This document shows, in pieces, positions 35,611 through 45,141 of a stretch of DNA of 64,000 bases. A model generated the notes under the pieces. That model ran no database searches. It was not told the DNA's origin and worked only from the letters and a program-made list of their open reading frames with translations. Location: the NCBI RefSeq assembly GCF_032104385.1, contig NZ_DAMCHJ010000012.1:53332-117331 (forward strand), written 5' to 3'. How positions within the stretch are numbered: the first letter of the stretch is position 1; each line of letters opens with the position of its first letter. This DNA comes from Tissierella sp032104385 (lineage in GTDB: Bacteria > Bacillota > Clostridia > Tissierellales > Tissierellaceae). The translations under genes were made by a program, and so were the position numbers.

Positions 35611-36840
35611 CTATTCATAACTGAACTCAAAATTATCTGTAATATTGAAGAAATCTGAGTAATCGATTTTAAAAATTGGTTTCTTTACCTTTGAAATATC
35701 TATATTCTCTTTAATTAACTGTGTTAGTACTCCTGCATAGGACAAGTCTCCTTGAAGAGTAGCTCCATATATCTTTCCATCCTTGTGAATTACCTTCTTA
35801 TAATTACCCCTATTATCTTCTTCTATCTCTACTGAATAGCTACTATCTAATGGCTCATTTATTCCCAATGACATAGTTGGAATACCAAAAAAATTCATAG
35901 TAGATTTACTGGTAAAGAAATCTGTCATCTCTCTATGAACTCCTACCATATTGCTGCCAGCAATAACTCCTTCCTTTACTGCTACAGGCCATATAGGTCC
36001 TCGACCAGTAACATCTCCTGCACCATAGACATCAGAATCATTAGTTCTTCCACTTCTATCAATAACAAGACCTTTTTTATCTACTTCAATTGTAGAATCA
36101 TTTAAGAAACCAATATTAGCACGAACTCCAGCAGTTACAATAAGCAATTCACAAGGGATTTCTTCCCCATTACTTAAAGTAAGACTTTTAATATTATATT
36201 CCTCATGAAGATTTAACTTTTGAGCACCAACTCCAAAATAAAAGTTTACTCCTCTCTTACGAAAAGCATCTTCATAAGTCTTAGCAGCTCTTTTATCTAA
36301 TTGAATAGATAATAATCTATCCTGCATTTCTACTAAATATAGATTTTTTTTGAAATCTATTAATCCTGTAAGGGCATCAACACCTACTAATCCTCCACCC
36401 ATTATAACAATATTGTCTACCTTATCTATTTTCTTCATGATTTCTATGCAATCATCTATATTTCTAAATCCCAAAACATTTTTAGCCTTATTCATATTCT
36501 CAATAGGTGGGAAGAAGGAATTAGAACCTGTTCCTATAAGGAGCTTATCATATCCAACAGTTTCTCCATTAGATAGATATACTTCTTTTTTCTCTGCATT
36601 TAAACCTACTGCTTCTGTACCTCCAACCCATTTAATTCTATAGCGTTCAAAAAAATCCCCTTCTACAAATCTAAGTCTATCCATTGTACGATGCCTAGAC
36701 ATATAATGATGCAATATACATCTGGAATATATAGTCTCATCTTTAGAAATCATAATAATCTCCCCATTAGGGTCTAGTTTTCTAATCTCTTTTGCACCAT
36801 TAACACCTGCTGCAGATGAACCTAAAATTACATACCTCAT
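35611..36840 (-). CDS. narC: FAD/NAD(P)-dependent oxidoreductase, NarC-like
   Basis: 409 residues with two dinucleotide-binding folds: VILGSSAAGVNGAKEI at the N-terminus (FAD) and VIMGGGLVGVDALTGL at about 145-160 (NAD). The GAGDVTGRG loop of this reductase family follows. It resembles nitrite-reductase NirB N-terminal halves, rubredoxin reductases and the NADH oxidase-like NarC of Clostridium perfringens. It probably feeds NADH electrons through the four-cluster ferredoxin to the molybdoenzyme. Overlap-free, 1 nt from the ferredoxin gene. Confidence 0.85.
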   Translation of the reverse strand: MRYVILGSSAAGVNGAKEIRKLDPNGEIIMISKDETIYSRCILHHYMSRHRTMDRLRFVEGDFFERYRIKWVGGTEAVGLNAEKKEVYLSNGETVGYDKLLIGTGSNSFFPPIENMNKAKNVLGFRNIDDCIEIMKKIDKVDNIVIMGGGLVGVDALTGLIDFKKNLYLVEMQDRLLSIQLDKRAAKTYEDAFRKRGVNFYFGVGAQKLNLHEEYNIKSLTLSNGEEIPCELLIVTAGVRANIGFLNDSTIEVDKKGLVIDRSGRTNDSDVYGAGDVTGRGPIWPVAVKEGVIAGSNMVGVHREMTDFFTSKSTMNFFGIPTMSLGINEPLDSSYSVEIEEDNRGNYKKVIHKDGKIYGATLQGDLSYAGVLTQLIKENIDISKVKKPIFKIDYSDFFNITDNFEFSYE

Positions 36841-36841
36841 A

Positions 36842-37258
36842 CTATACCTCCTCTAAAGTAATTGCATGCATTGGACATTTTTCAACACACATTGGCTTCG
36901 GTGAGCCATCCTCAGTACGATGAACACACATATTACATTTCATAATTAATTCATGATTGATTCTATCACTTTTAAGAACTCCATAAGGACAGGCCATAAT
37001 ACACATATAACAACTGGCACATTGCTCACTATCATATTCTACAAATCCAGTTTCTGGATTCTTATGCATTGCACCAGTCATGCAAGTATAGGTACATTCA
37101 GGTAAATCACAATGGCGGCAGAAAATAGGTGATGCTTTTGTTTCACTATCTATTACAACACGATTTCTTGCATCATCACTTTTGTGAGATACTACACAGG
37201 CAGTAACACAGGTTAAACATCCAATACATTTATTTCTATCTATCTTTATTCTTTTCAT
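36842..37258 (-). CDS. narB: Four-cluster polyferredoxin electron-transfer subunit
   Basis: 138 residues with Cys spacing for four [4Fe-4S] clusters: CIGCLTCVTAC, CRHCDLPECTYTC, CASCYMCIMACPYG and CNMC ... CVEKCP. This is the DmsB/HycB-type subunit that carries electrons to a molybdopterin enzyme; the gene for that enzyme lies immediately upstream. It matches the 15-kDa ferredoxin of the clostridial nar cluster. Confidence 0.9.
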   Translation of the reverse strand: MKRIKIDRNKCIGCLTCVTACVVSHKSDDARNRVVIDSETKASPIFCRHCDLPECTYTCMTGAMHKNPETGFVEYDSEQCASCYMCIMACPYGVLKSDRINHELIMKCNMCVHRTEDGSPKPMCVEKCPMHAITLEEV

Positions 37259-37270
37259 CTCTATCCCTCC

Positions 37271-39343
37271 TTAGAGTTTTTCAAAATAGATCGGTGTCGC
37301 CTTATAGGATGGCTCCTTTGAATAAGGGTCATAAAGCGAAGGCGTAAGTTTATTACATTCAATATAGTGTATTGGTGCATAAAGCTGTTCATATCGTAAA
37401 TTATCCGTTATTTTTACAAAGAAATCTGCATCTTCTCCATTAATAGAATAAACACGTATAAAATCATTTTCTTTAATTCCATTTTCTAAAGCCAGTTTAC
37501 TATTCATATAAATATATGATTTTTTAATACTAACATCTTCAATAAATTGTACCTCTTTTGTACGAGTCTGAGTATGCCATTGTCCCACTGTACCTCTTCC
37601 TGTATTCAATACATAGGGAAATTCTTCTGTAGTAGGAAGTGGGTTTTCTTTTGCATCTTCAAATATAAATTTTGCTTTTTTGGATGGAGTGTAAAATTTT
37701 CCATCTTCATAAAGACGTCTTTCGTCTTCCTTCAATTCTTCCCCTTCTCTAAATGGCCATTGAACACCATTGGATCCTTCAAGACCTTCCCAAGTTATAC
37801 CTGTTATATCACAAGGCATTCCCCTAGAACATTCTTTCATAAGATCAAAACAATCTCTCGGTGTTTTCCATTTATCTAAAAGAGAACCCATACCTAAGGC
37901 ATTACCTACTCCGTAGATAATTTCATAATCATTTTTTTCATTTTCACCTTTTTCTAAACAAGGTCTCATGGCAGAAACCCTTCTCTCAAGATTTATATAT
38001 GTTCCTTCCTTCTTGATACCAGAAACTGCTGGGAAAAATACAGTACAATGATTTGCACTGTCTGTATCATCATAAATATCCTGAACCACAAATAATTCAA
38101 GTTTCTCAATTGCCTTTGCAAAGGTTTTATTGTTTGTCCAGCTACGGCGTGGATTAGTGCATAAAATCCACAATCCCTTAACCTTGCCTTCATTGATACC
38201 TTCAATAATTTGATTATAGGTTGCCGTTGGCTTTTCTGCTAAATCCGAATCCTTAACTCCTAAAACTTCTGAAATACGTTTTCTCCTATTAGGATTATTG
38301 AAATCTCCCCCACCAAAGAAACAAGCAGTATTACTATAGGCTCTAGAACCCATTGCATTACATTGTCCTGTAATGGAATTAGCTCCCGTACCTTCTCTTC
38401 CAATATTTCCAGTCATTAAAGCTAAATTGATAATAGCTTGTGCAGTACGTACTGCCTCATACCCTTGGTTAACTCCCATGGTCCACCAAAAGGATACTCT
38501 TTCTCCACTATGAATTAATTCTACAAGTTCTAAAATTTGTTCTTCTCTTAACTCTGTAATCTCTATAGCCTTATCTAAGGTATAGGATTTCACAAAGGAC
38601 TTAAATTCTCCAAATCCCTCTGTATTCTTCTCTATATAATCTTTATCAATATAATCCTTTTCAATTAAAATATTTGCAATTGTATATAATAAAACTAAAT
38701 CAGTCTTTCCTTTTAAACCATACCAATAATCAGCATTTTGAGCAGTTTCTGATCTTCTAGGATCAATTACAATTAATTTCTTATTTTTGTTCTTTAAAAT
38801 ACGTTCCCATAGAATTGGATGGGCAACCACTGGGTTTGCCCCAATTAAAATAATTCTATCAGATAACTCAATATCCTTTAAAGTAAAACCAGGTGCATCA
38901 AAGCCAAAGCTTTGTTTATGTGCAACAACGGCAGTTGCCATACAAAGTCTTGTATTACCATCTACATTGGTTTTGAGGAAGTTTCTCATAACATGACCGA
39001 ATATGGCAAATTCCTCCATAGTAAGTTGTCCTGTACTAATTCCTGCAACACTTTCTTTTCCATATTTCTCTTGTAATTCTAATAATTTATTTGCTACATA
39101 TTCAAATCCTTCTTCCCATGAAACATATTTAAAACTTCCGTCAGGTTGTTTGATTTTTGGCAAAGGCGAGCAATTTACTGTAGTTTGTTGCTTATCTAAA
39201 GATAATCCCTTGATACAGGAAAACCCATTGTTAACTGGATATCCTTTAGTTGGAACAACTTTTACAACTCTATTATCTTCTACATAAAAATCAAGATTGC
39301 AATCTAATGCACAATAGTTACAGGTTGATTGTACCTTCTTCAT
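37271..39343 (-). CDS. narA: Molybdopterin nitrate reductase, NarB/NasA type
   Basis: About 690 residues. N-terminal [4Fe-4S] motif C-x2-C-x3-C (CNYCALDC) with the fourth Cys in FSCIKG. The molybdenum ligand region NTRLCMATAV (Cys, not Sec) is the form seen in assimilatory nitrate reductases rather than formate dehydrogenases. Further cofactor motifs: IGANPVVAHPI, DPRRSETAQ, GTGANSITGQCNAMGSR and LNTGRGTVGQWHTQTR. It likely reduces nitrate to nitrite in the cytoplasm (no Tat signal). I chose the ATG at 39343, 6 nt after GGGGG. Other closely related oxidoreductases cannot be excluded. Confidence 0.85.
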   Translation of the reverse strand: MKKVQSTCNYCALDCNLDFYVEDNRVVKVVPTKGYPVNNGFSCIKGLSLDKQQTTVNCSPLPKIKQPDGSFKYVSWEEGFEYVANKLLELQEKYGKESVAGISTGQLTMEEFAIFGHVMRNFLKTNVDGNTRLCMATAVVAHKQSFGFDAPGFTLKDIELSDRIILIGANPVVAHPILWERILKNKNKKLIVIDPRRSETAQNADYWYGLKGKTDLVLLYTIANILIEKDYIDKDYIEKNTEGFGEFKSFVKSYTLDKAIEITELREEQILELVELIHSGERVSFWWTMGVNQGYEAVRTAQAIINLALMTGNIGREGTGANSITGQCNAMGSRAYSNTACFFGGGDFNNPNRRKRISEVLGVKDSDLAEKPTATYNQIIEGINEGKVKGLWILCTNPRRSWTNNKTFAKAIEKLELFVVQDIYDDTDSANHCTVFFPAVSGIKKEGTYINLERRVSAMRPCLEKGENEKNDYEIIYGVGNALGMGSLLDKWKTPRDCFDLMKECSRGMPCDITGITWEGLEGSNGVQWPFREGEELKEDERRLYEDGKFYTPSKKAKFIFEDAKENPLPTTEEFPYVLNTGRGTVGQWHTQTRTKEVQFIEDVSIKKSYIYMNSKLALENGIKENDFIRVYSINGEDADFFVKITDNLRYEQLYAPIHYIECNKLTPSLYDPYSKEPSYKATPIYFEKL

Positions 39344-39376
39344 ATCCATCCCCCTATTAATTTTATTATTTTATTG

Positions 39377-40333
39377 TTACCAGTAAATATGCTCCGCTAC
39401 CTTTGCATCCTTTGGCAGTTCTACATCCTTCAATGCCCATTTTTTAAATTCTTGATATCCTGTACGGTCTACAATATAGCCAACATGCTCCTTTGGAAGA
39501 GTACGGTCTATATATTCATCTACATAATCATAGGTGTTTTGAATGATTTTAATAATAGATGTTTCGTCAACACCTTGAATAAAAGTCTGTGCTAAACGTG
39601 GTTTCTTCTTTCCAGTTCGACCCATAATTACTAATTTATATCGTTTTTCTTCCTTTCTAGACCATGCCTGCATAGGACAAGTTAAAACACACTCTCCACA
39701 TTCTATACAAATAGCTTCATTTCTTACTACTTTTCCATCTACCATCTCTAAGGCACCAACAACACGTTTCTTACAATTTTTCACACAGGCCTCGCAGCCT
39801 ACACAGTGATAAGCATCATATTGAACACCTGCCATTCCTATTATTCCAAAATCTTGCATATGGGCCTTGATACAATCATTTGGACATCCAGTAGTTGCTA
39901 TTTTAAAATGATGATCATGTGGAAAAACTGCTGCCTCTATTCTTCTTGCAAACTCTGTTGTATTGTAATTTGCATAAGGACATACTCTATTTCCAATACA
40001 GGAAGATATATTTCTAGTTCCTGAAGCAGGATAGCCTTTCTTTGGATTGTGGATTTCAACTCCATAGGGCAGTTCTAATTTCTCAATTATTGGACTTATT
40101 ATTTCATTGACTTTATCCATATTAGCAAAATCAATTCCCGTTATTTCAAATCCTTGTCTTGAGGTAATATGTAGCTTACCATCTCCGTATTTTGTAGCAA
40201 TCTCATATAATGTAGGAATGATTTCTGCTGGTAATTCTCCACCAGGAATTCTTATACGTATAGATGTTTTATTTCGTTGTTTTGTAATTCTAAATGCATT
40301 CTTTTTAATTTTTTTTGTATTTAAATCTAACAT
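39377..40333 (-). CDS. asrC: Anaerobic sulfite reductase subunit C (siroheme)
   Basis: 318 residues. Ferredoxin-nitrite/sulfite reductase domain, with siroheme-[4Fe-4S] ligands in CIGNRVCPYANYN and TTGCPNDC, plus a two-cluster ferredoxin insert (CVGCEACVKNC and CIECGECVLTCPM). It reduces sulfite to sulfide with six electrons and by family chemistry could also take nitrite to ammonia. Cotranscribed with asrA, asrB and the nitrate-reductase genes. Confidence 0.93.
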   Translation of the reverse strand: MLDLNTKKIKKNAFRITKQRNKTSIRIRIPGGELPAEIIPTLYEIATKYGDGKLHITSRQGFEITGIDFANMDKVNEIISPIIEKLELPYGVEIHNPKKGYPASGTRNISSCIGNRVCPYANYNTTEFARRIEAAVFPHDHHFKIATTGCPNDCIKAHMQDFGIIGMAGVQYDAYHCVGCEACVKNCKKRVVGALEMVDGKVVRNEAICIECGECVLTCPMQAWSRKEEKRYKLVIMGRTGKKKPRLAQTFIQGVDETSIIKIIQNTYDYVDEYIDRTLPKEHVGYIVDRTGYQEFKKWALKDVELPKDAKVAEHIYW

Positions 40334-40345
40334 CCATTTCCCTCC

Positions 40346-41134
40346 CTAATCTATTAATTTAGAAGCCTTATCATATCTAAATACTGGCCCCTCTAAACAA
40401 ACATATGTTTCGTCGATTTTACAATGTCCACATTTTCCAATTCCACAAGACATCTTTCTTTCAAATGAAACCCAAATTTGTTCATCTTTAATACCTAGTT
40501 TTGACAATTCAATTCCAGTAAATTTCATCATTGGCGGCGGTCCTACCATGATTACACTGATATTTTCTATATTAGGAAGATTAAGTTTAGCTACATGCTC
40601 TGTTACAAATCCTGTATTTCCCCTCCAGCCTTCTTCTGGTCTATCAATAGTTAGACAAATATCCATATTCTTTTCCCATTCCTTAAAAGAATCTTTAAAA
40701 AGAATATCTTGAGAAGATTTAAATCCACTAATTAATTTAAAGCTATTTATTTTATCTAAATTCCTATGAAAATAATTAATTACACTTTTTACAGGAGCAA
40801 GACCTGTTCCACCTGTTACCATAATTAAATCCCTACCAAAATGGACTTCCGATTGAAAATTATTGCCATAGGGACCACGAATTTGTAAAAAATCTCCTAC
40901 CTCTTTATTAAAAATTCCATCTGTTACATGACCGACTTTTCTTATGGTTAACTCCATTAATTCATCATGGAAATCACTGATGGAAATAGGCACTTCCCCA
41001 AATTTAGGAACAGATACCTGAACAAATTGTCCTCCTTTAACTTCCATAATCTTTTCAACAAAAAATGTATAATCAATATCTGTATGTTTAACAATTTTCT
41101 TTATCTTCGCAGGATAAGTCATATATGGATTCAT
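40346..41134 (-). CDS. asrB: Anaerobic sulfite reductase subunit B (FAD/NAD, [2Fe-2S])
   Basis: About 262 residues of the ferredoxin-NADP-reductase fold: FAD-binding RGPYGNN, NAD-binding MVTGGTGLAPVKSV, and a C-terminal Cys cluster (CGIGKCGHCKI) as in PyrK-type electron-transfer subunits. It passes NADH electrons to AsrA/AsrC. The ATG at 41134 follows AAGGAGG and lies at the asrA stop, implying coupling. Confidence 0.93.
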   Translation of the reverse strand: MNPYMTYPAKIKKIVKHTDIDYTFFVEKIMEVKGGQFVQVSVPKFGEVPISISDFHDELMELTIRKVGHVTDGIFNKEVGDFLQIRGPYGNNFQSEVHFGRDLIMVTGGTGLAPVKSVINYFHRNLDKINSFKLISGFKSSQDILFKDSFKEWEKNMDICLTIDRPEEGWRGNTGFVTEHVAKLNLPNIENISVIMVGPPPMMKFTGIELSKLGIKDEQIWVSFERKMSCGIGKCGHCKIDETYVCLEGPVFRYDKASKLID

Positions 41135-41135
41135 A

Positions 41136-42158
41136 TTATTTCTCCTCCTTATTTTCTTCATTAGCCTTTTCTGAAACTAAATTAATGCAACGTGCAAAGG
41201 ATATATACTCTGGACATCTATCATCACATCGACCACAGCCAACACACATGGTTTCTCCAAAACGTTTTTTAAAATCGTAAACCTTATGCATTGTCTTGAA
41301 ACGCATTCTTGAACCATAATCTCTCCTAAAGGAATGTCCTCCTGCCATGTCAGTAAATTTATCTACTTGACAACCTGCCCACACACGGCGTCTTTCTCCA
41401 TTATCTTGATTTTCTTTATAATGAATATCTGTTGCTGTAAAACAAGTACATGTTGGACAGGAAAAATTGCAACGACCACAGGCAATACATCTATTTTCAT
41501 AATCCTTCCACATTTCATCATTAAATAAAGAAAAGTCTAATTTTTCCACATCAGGAATTGTAACATTATAATGGTTTTCTAAGACATAATCGGGAGTAAA
41601 TTCAATTTCATTTTCCTCTTTAAACTCTTCTTCAAATATTGGATCTTTGACTTCAATATAAACCTTATCATCAAATAATTTAATCCCCATAGAGTAATTA
41701 TCCGTTCTATTAGTTCCCATAGATACACAGAAACAATTTTCAAAACTATTACTGCATCCCATTAAAATAAATTTAGTGTTTTCTCTTCTTCTTTTGTAAT
41801 AAGGATCTTCAAACCTTCCATTTTTCAAAAATATATTATCCATTCTATCTATTGCATGAATATCACAGGAACGAAGAAAAATTAGATATTTCTTATTCTC
41901 ATAATTTGGTTCACTAAGTCTTTCTTCTTGAATATTAAAAATTGTTTCTGTTACTGGAAATAATACTTCCTTTGCAGAAAAAATGGATTTTTCTTTATAC
42001 TCAATATCTTCAATGTTTTTGATTTTTTCATAACGTATATTATCCGTATCAGAAAACCTTCCTCCTCCTGGTATCCGAACAGGTCCATAGATCTCATAAT
42101 CTTTGTTCCATCTTTCAAGATAGGAATTAAATTTATTATTTCTTATTTCATAACTCAT
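41136..42158 (-). CDS. asrA: Anaerobic sulfite reductase subunit A (iron-sulfur)
   Basis: 340 residues. Two C-terminal [4Fe-4S] groups: CIACGRCNFSCPTCTCF and CVGCGRCDDRCPEY. The N-terminal domain is the AsrA-type (RIPGGGRFSDTDNI). It is the first gene of the operon, behind the Crp/Fnr-type site at 42225-42240. Ribosome site AAGGAGGG. Confidence 0.93.
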   Translation of the reverse strand: MSYEIRNNKFNSYLERWNKDYEIYGPVRIPGGGRFSDTDNIRYEKIKNIEDIEYKEKSIFSAKEVLFPVTETIFNIQEERLSEPNYENKKYLIFLRSCDIHAIDRMDNIFLKNGRFEDPYYKRRRENTKFILMGCSNSFENCFCVSMGTNRTDNYSMGIKLFDDKVYIEVKDPIFEEEFKEENEIEFTPDYVLENHYNVTIPDVEKLDFSLFNDEMWKDYENRCIACGRCNFSCPTCTCFTATDIHYKENQDNGERRRVWAGCQVDKFTDMAGGHSFRRDYGSRMRFKTMHKVYDFKKRFGETMCVGCGRCDDRCPEYISFARCINLVSEKANEENKEEK

Positions 42159-42197
42159 TGAGTACCCTCCTTGCTAATTATAGTAACGCTTTAACCA

Positions 42198-42240
42198 ATT
42201 ATATCTTATATAAAATAAACAGACTGTGAAATCTATCACA
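42198..42240 (-). promoter_or_regulatory. Class-II Crp/Fnr-type operator and promoter of the asr-nar operon
   Basis: A perfect palindrome TGTGA-AATCTA-TCACA lies at 42225-42240. On the minus strand its centre is 29.5 bp before TATAAT (42198-42203), which places it at about -41.5, the position of activator-dependent class II promoters. No good -35 box is present, as expected. The site is shared with the divergent regulator gene. Confidence 0.8.
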
Positions 42241-42293
42241 ATTATGATAGAATAATAGAATAAAGTAAAAATACATAGTTGGAGGTATTGACT

Positions 42294-42962
42294 ATGATTC
42301 AGTTAGATAATTTCAAATCTTGGAGAGATATATCAGAAGAGACAAAGGAAAAGTTTTTAAAAAATTCCTCCTATATGGAATATACTAAAGGAACTGTCAT
42401 TTACTTAGAATCAGAGCAGAATCCACTAATCTATATTATTCTTTATGGATATATAGTATTATCAAAAACATCTATAGAAGGAAAAGAAAAATATTTATAT
42501 TATCTTTCAACTGGAGATTTTATAAATCAATGTGCTATTGATGGAAAACTTACTGCAACTACTGCAAAGGTTGTTAGTGATGCATCTTTAATTAGTATAG
42601 ATAAGGATATTTTGCTTAGACTTATGAAAGAAGATTTTGATTTGAATCTTCTTATTCTTACTTCCCTAACACATATAATACGGAGAAGCCAAAGGCAAAT
42701 TCTAAATCTTGGAATCTATAATACTAGCCAAAGAATAGCCTCTAGGCTATGGAAGTTATCAAGGGATTATGGCAAAAAAATAGGTGATTATATTTTAATC
42801 GATGCCCCCATAAATCAAACGGATCTTTCTAATATGGTAGGAACATCTAGAGAAACTGTTAATCGCTTTTTAAAAGAGTTAGAAAATAAAGGTATTGTCA
42901 TTCTAAAGGGTCATAGCATTATAATTATAGATAGAGATAGACTTTTGGACTATATAAATTAA
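42294..42962 (+). CDS. Crp/Fnr-family regulator (HcpR-like)
   Basis: 222 residues. Cyclic-nucleotide-binding-type N-terminal domain without the four Fnr cysteines, a dimer helix, and an HTH (NQTDLSNMVGTSRETVNRFL). The recognition helix has RETVNR, nearly the RETVGR of E. coli Crp, which fits the TGTGA half-sites found 50 nt upstream. HcpR-type members in anaerobes govern nitrite and nitrosative-stress genes, which would suit this operon. I chose the ATG at 42294, 8 nt after GGAGG. It is divergent from asrA. Confidence 0.87.
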   Translation: MIQLDNFKSWRDISEETKEKFLKNSSYMEYTKGTVIYLESEQNPLIYIILYGYIVLSKTSIEGKEKYLYYLSTGDFINQCAIDGKLTATTAKVVSDASLISIDKDILLRLMKEDFDLNLLILTSLTHIIRRSQRQILNLGIYNTSQRIASRLWKLSRDYGKKIGDYILIDAPINQTDLSNMVGTSRETVNRFLKELENKGIVILKGHSIIIIDRDRLLDYIN

Positions 42963-42990
42963 AAACATGCTCAATATTGAGCATGTTTTT
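42961..42990. terminator. Bidirectional terminator
   Basis: AAAAACATGCTCAA-TA-TTGAGCATGTTTTT, a perfect stem with T-tracts on both strands, between two convergent genes. Confidence 0.95.
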
Positions 42991-42992
42991 AA

Positions 42993-45140
42993 TTATTCAT
43001 ATTCTGGATAAGGTATTTCTCCTTTTCCTTCTCTTATAAAAGTATTTGTCCATTCTGGCATAGATGGTTGTTTATCTTCCTTTATGAGTTTCTGCCATTT
43101 TTCATCTGTCAATCTTTCATTAGATATAAACTCATGATAGCTAAATACTGCACCTCTTGTAAGATATAGTTTTCCTCCTATAGGTACTACTACATAAATT
43201 TCATATGCTGGGCCTACTCCTGCTTCCATATATCCACCTTGGCTAAATTGATTTGGTGCAATAGTATGAAAATCTGCTATTACTGCCATATTCTTATCTG
43301 TTTCAGAAGTTATCTCAAACCATCGTAAATAATCTCCAGCAAAGGAAGCTGTTAAACGCTCTAGTCTACCTCCATATACCTCGATTTGAAAATACTCTTC
43401 ATTTGTCAATTCTTCATTCCTTAGTTCTTTTATTGAGCAATTGATTAAAAACTCTAGAATTTCTTCAAATTCTCCCATCTTCATATCTATGCCTTCTACG
43501 GTTAAGCCCCTAGCAGATAAATTTTTCCTTGAGAACTTAGTAAGCCATAATAATTTCTCATATACTTCTATATTAGGCTCCACATATCCTACTACTTCTT
43601 CAAATCCTGCGCCACCACATTCTGCACCAGATTGTTTTCCATAAAGAACAGTATCATGTTTTAACTCTGACCAAGAGCCAAGAGCTGTATTTAAATTTTT
43701 ATCTACCCAAGCCTTATTAGTCATAAAAGATGGATAACCCTCTCCAAAGGGTTCAAGAAATCCAAGTAATGTCCAAATCCATCCTTGGTACATATTTCCC
43801 ATCCATTCCTCTTCAGATATTAATGAAAATTCATTTTTCAATTTTTCAATTTTAACAGGATAATCTTCCCAGAATTGATTTTCTTCCTTAGATAATTGAA
43901 TTTCTTTTGCTCTTTCTGAACCTAATACTCCCATTATATCTAATCCTGAAGGTATTGGTCTAATTATAGGCTCTACTAATTCTTGAACAATTTCAGAATC
44001 TAAGATATATCTCTGTCCCATAAACCTAAATTGTTTTCCTACTGGAGTAGTTACAGTAGTATATTTTGCTTTTATTCTTGGTTCTGGCAATTTATCTGCT
44101 TCTTCATAAAATTCATCTAGTTTTTTCTTATCCTTTAATTTATTTAAATTTGGAGTTTTTCCATATATTTTAAATAATAATTCTCCATATTGATAAATAC
44201 TTAAATCATCACTATTCCCAACAAAAAAATTAGTTGGCTCATATATATTTTCCCATTTATTATAATTCTCCTTATTAGAATATAAACTATAGGTAATCAA
44301 AAGGGCCTGTAGAGTCTGCTCTATATTTCTTTCACCATTAGCTAAATACAAAGGAAATGGAGCTTGCCCATACCACATCATAGCCTTGAAATACCTCTCA
44401 AAATCCTTAGAACGAGTATAATGTCCTCTAATGATAAATTGGCTATAATCTAGGTCATATGGAAATAAACTAGATTTTTCAAATCCAGAATGGGCATTGA
44501 TTTTTTCTAGTTCTTCCAAGGCTATCTTTCTTGCCTGTTCTGGTACTTCATTTGGAATTTCCTTTTCTAATGCCAACTGTGCAGTAACAAAAAAACCAAT
44601 ATTCTTTAATTGAATATCCTTGAGCTCTTTATCCTTTAGTTTATTATAGATATTAATAGAATCTTTTAACATACTATCTGTCATTTCTTCTACTAATCCC
44701 AATAATTTATCATTCTCCAATGTTCGTAGTGTATAATCATAGAATATATGGTATACTTGCAGAACTGAATCAGTTGTAATAAAGGATGGTATATTCTTAT
44801 ATTCATTATCTTCGTAGATATAAAATAATTGCTCTTGTTTCGTAGGATTCGCTACAAAATTGTTTTTCACTATAAGTTCTAATTGTTCCTTAGAAAATTC
44901 ACCAAATCTCTTCAGATTTTCAATATTAGATAAATCAGATTTCACCATATAAGGCTCAACTTTTATTTCAAATTTTAAGGGCTCATAGGGAACTCCTATA
45001 TTTATTAATCCATGGTTTATTTCCTTATTAATTTCTTTATCATTTTTAGTATCTCCTGATACATCAGTAGTACATCCAGTCATCAAAATAACTGCTGCCA
45101 AAATAAATGAAGTAATTGAGCAGAATGATTTTCTTTTCAA
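42993..45140 (-). CDS. DUF3160 lipoprotein
   Basis: 715 residues. Lipoprotein signal peptide with a lipobox LMTGC (Cys at about 23), then a large helical domain of the DUF3160 family (FITTDSVLQVYHIFYDYTL near residue 120; VADFHTIAPNQFSQGG near 640). Family function unknown; location is outside the membrane, attached by lipid. It follows the FG-GAP-like gene by 1 nt, so the two form an operon. Confidence 0.85.
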   Translation of the reverse strand: MKRKSFCSITSFILAAVILMTGCTTDVSGDTKNDKEINKEINHGLINIGVPYEPLKFEIKVEPYMVKSDLSNIENLKRFGEFSKEQLELIVKNNFVANPTKQEQLFYIYEDNEYKNIPSFITTDSVLQVYHIFYDYTLRTLENDKLLGLVEEMTDSMLKDSINIYNKLKDKELKDIQLKNIGFFVTAQLALEKEIPNEVPEQARKIALEELEKINAHSGFEKSSLFPYDLDYSQFIIRGHYTRSKDFERYFKAMMWYGQAPFPLYLANGERNIEQTLQALLITYSLYSNKENYNKWENIYEPTNFFVGNSDDLSIYQYGELLFKIYGKTPNLNKLKDKKKLDEFYEEADKLPEPRIKAKYTTVTTPVGKQFRFMGQRYILDSEIVQELVEPIIRPIPSGLDIMGVLGSERAKEIQLSKEENQFWEDYPVKIEKLKNEFSLISEEEWMGNMYQGWIWTLLGFLEPFGEGYPSFMTNKAWVDKNLNTALGSWSELKHDTVLYGKQSGAECGGAGFEEVVGYVEPNIEVYEKLLWLTKFSRKNLSARGLTVEGIDMKMGEFEEILEFLINCSIKELRNEELTNEEYFQIEVYGGRLERLTASFAGDYLRWFEITSETDKNMAVIADFHTIAPNQFSQGGYMEAGVGPAYEIYVVVPIGGKLYLTRGAVFSYHEFISNERLTDEKWQKLIKEDKQPSMPEWTNTFIREGKGEIPYPEYE

Positions 45141-45141
45141 C

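Noticed and set aside
37271..39343. Formate dehydrogenase as the identity of the molybdoenzyme
   Set aside because: The Mo-ligand region NTRLCM and the GTGANSITGQCNAMGSR stretch fit nitrate reductases of the NarB/NasA group better, although the family boundary is not absolute.
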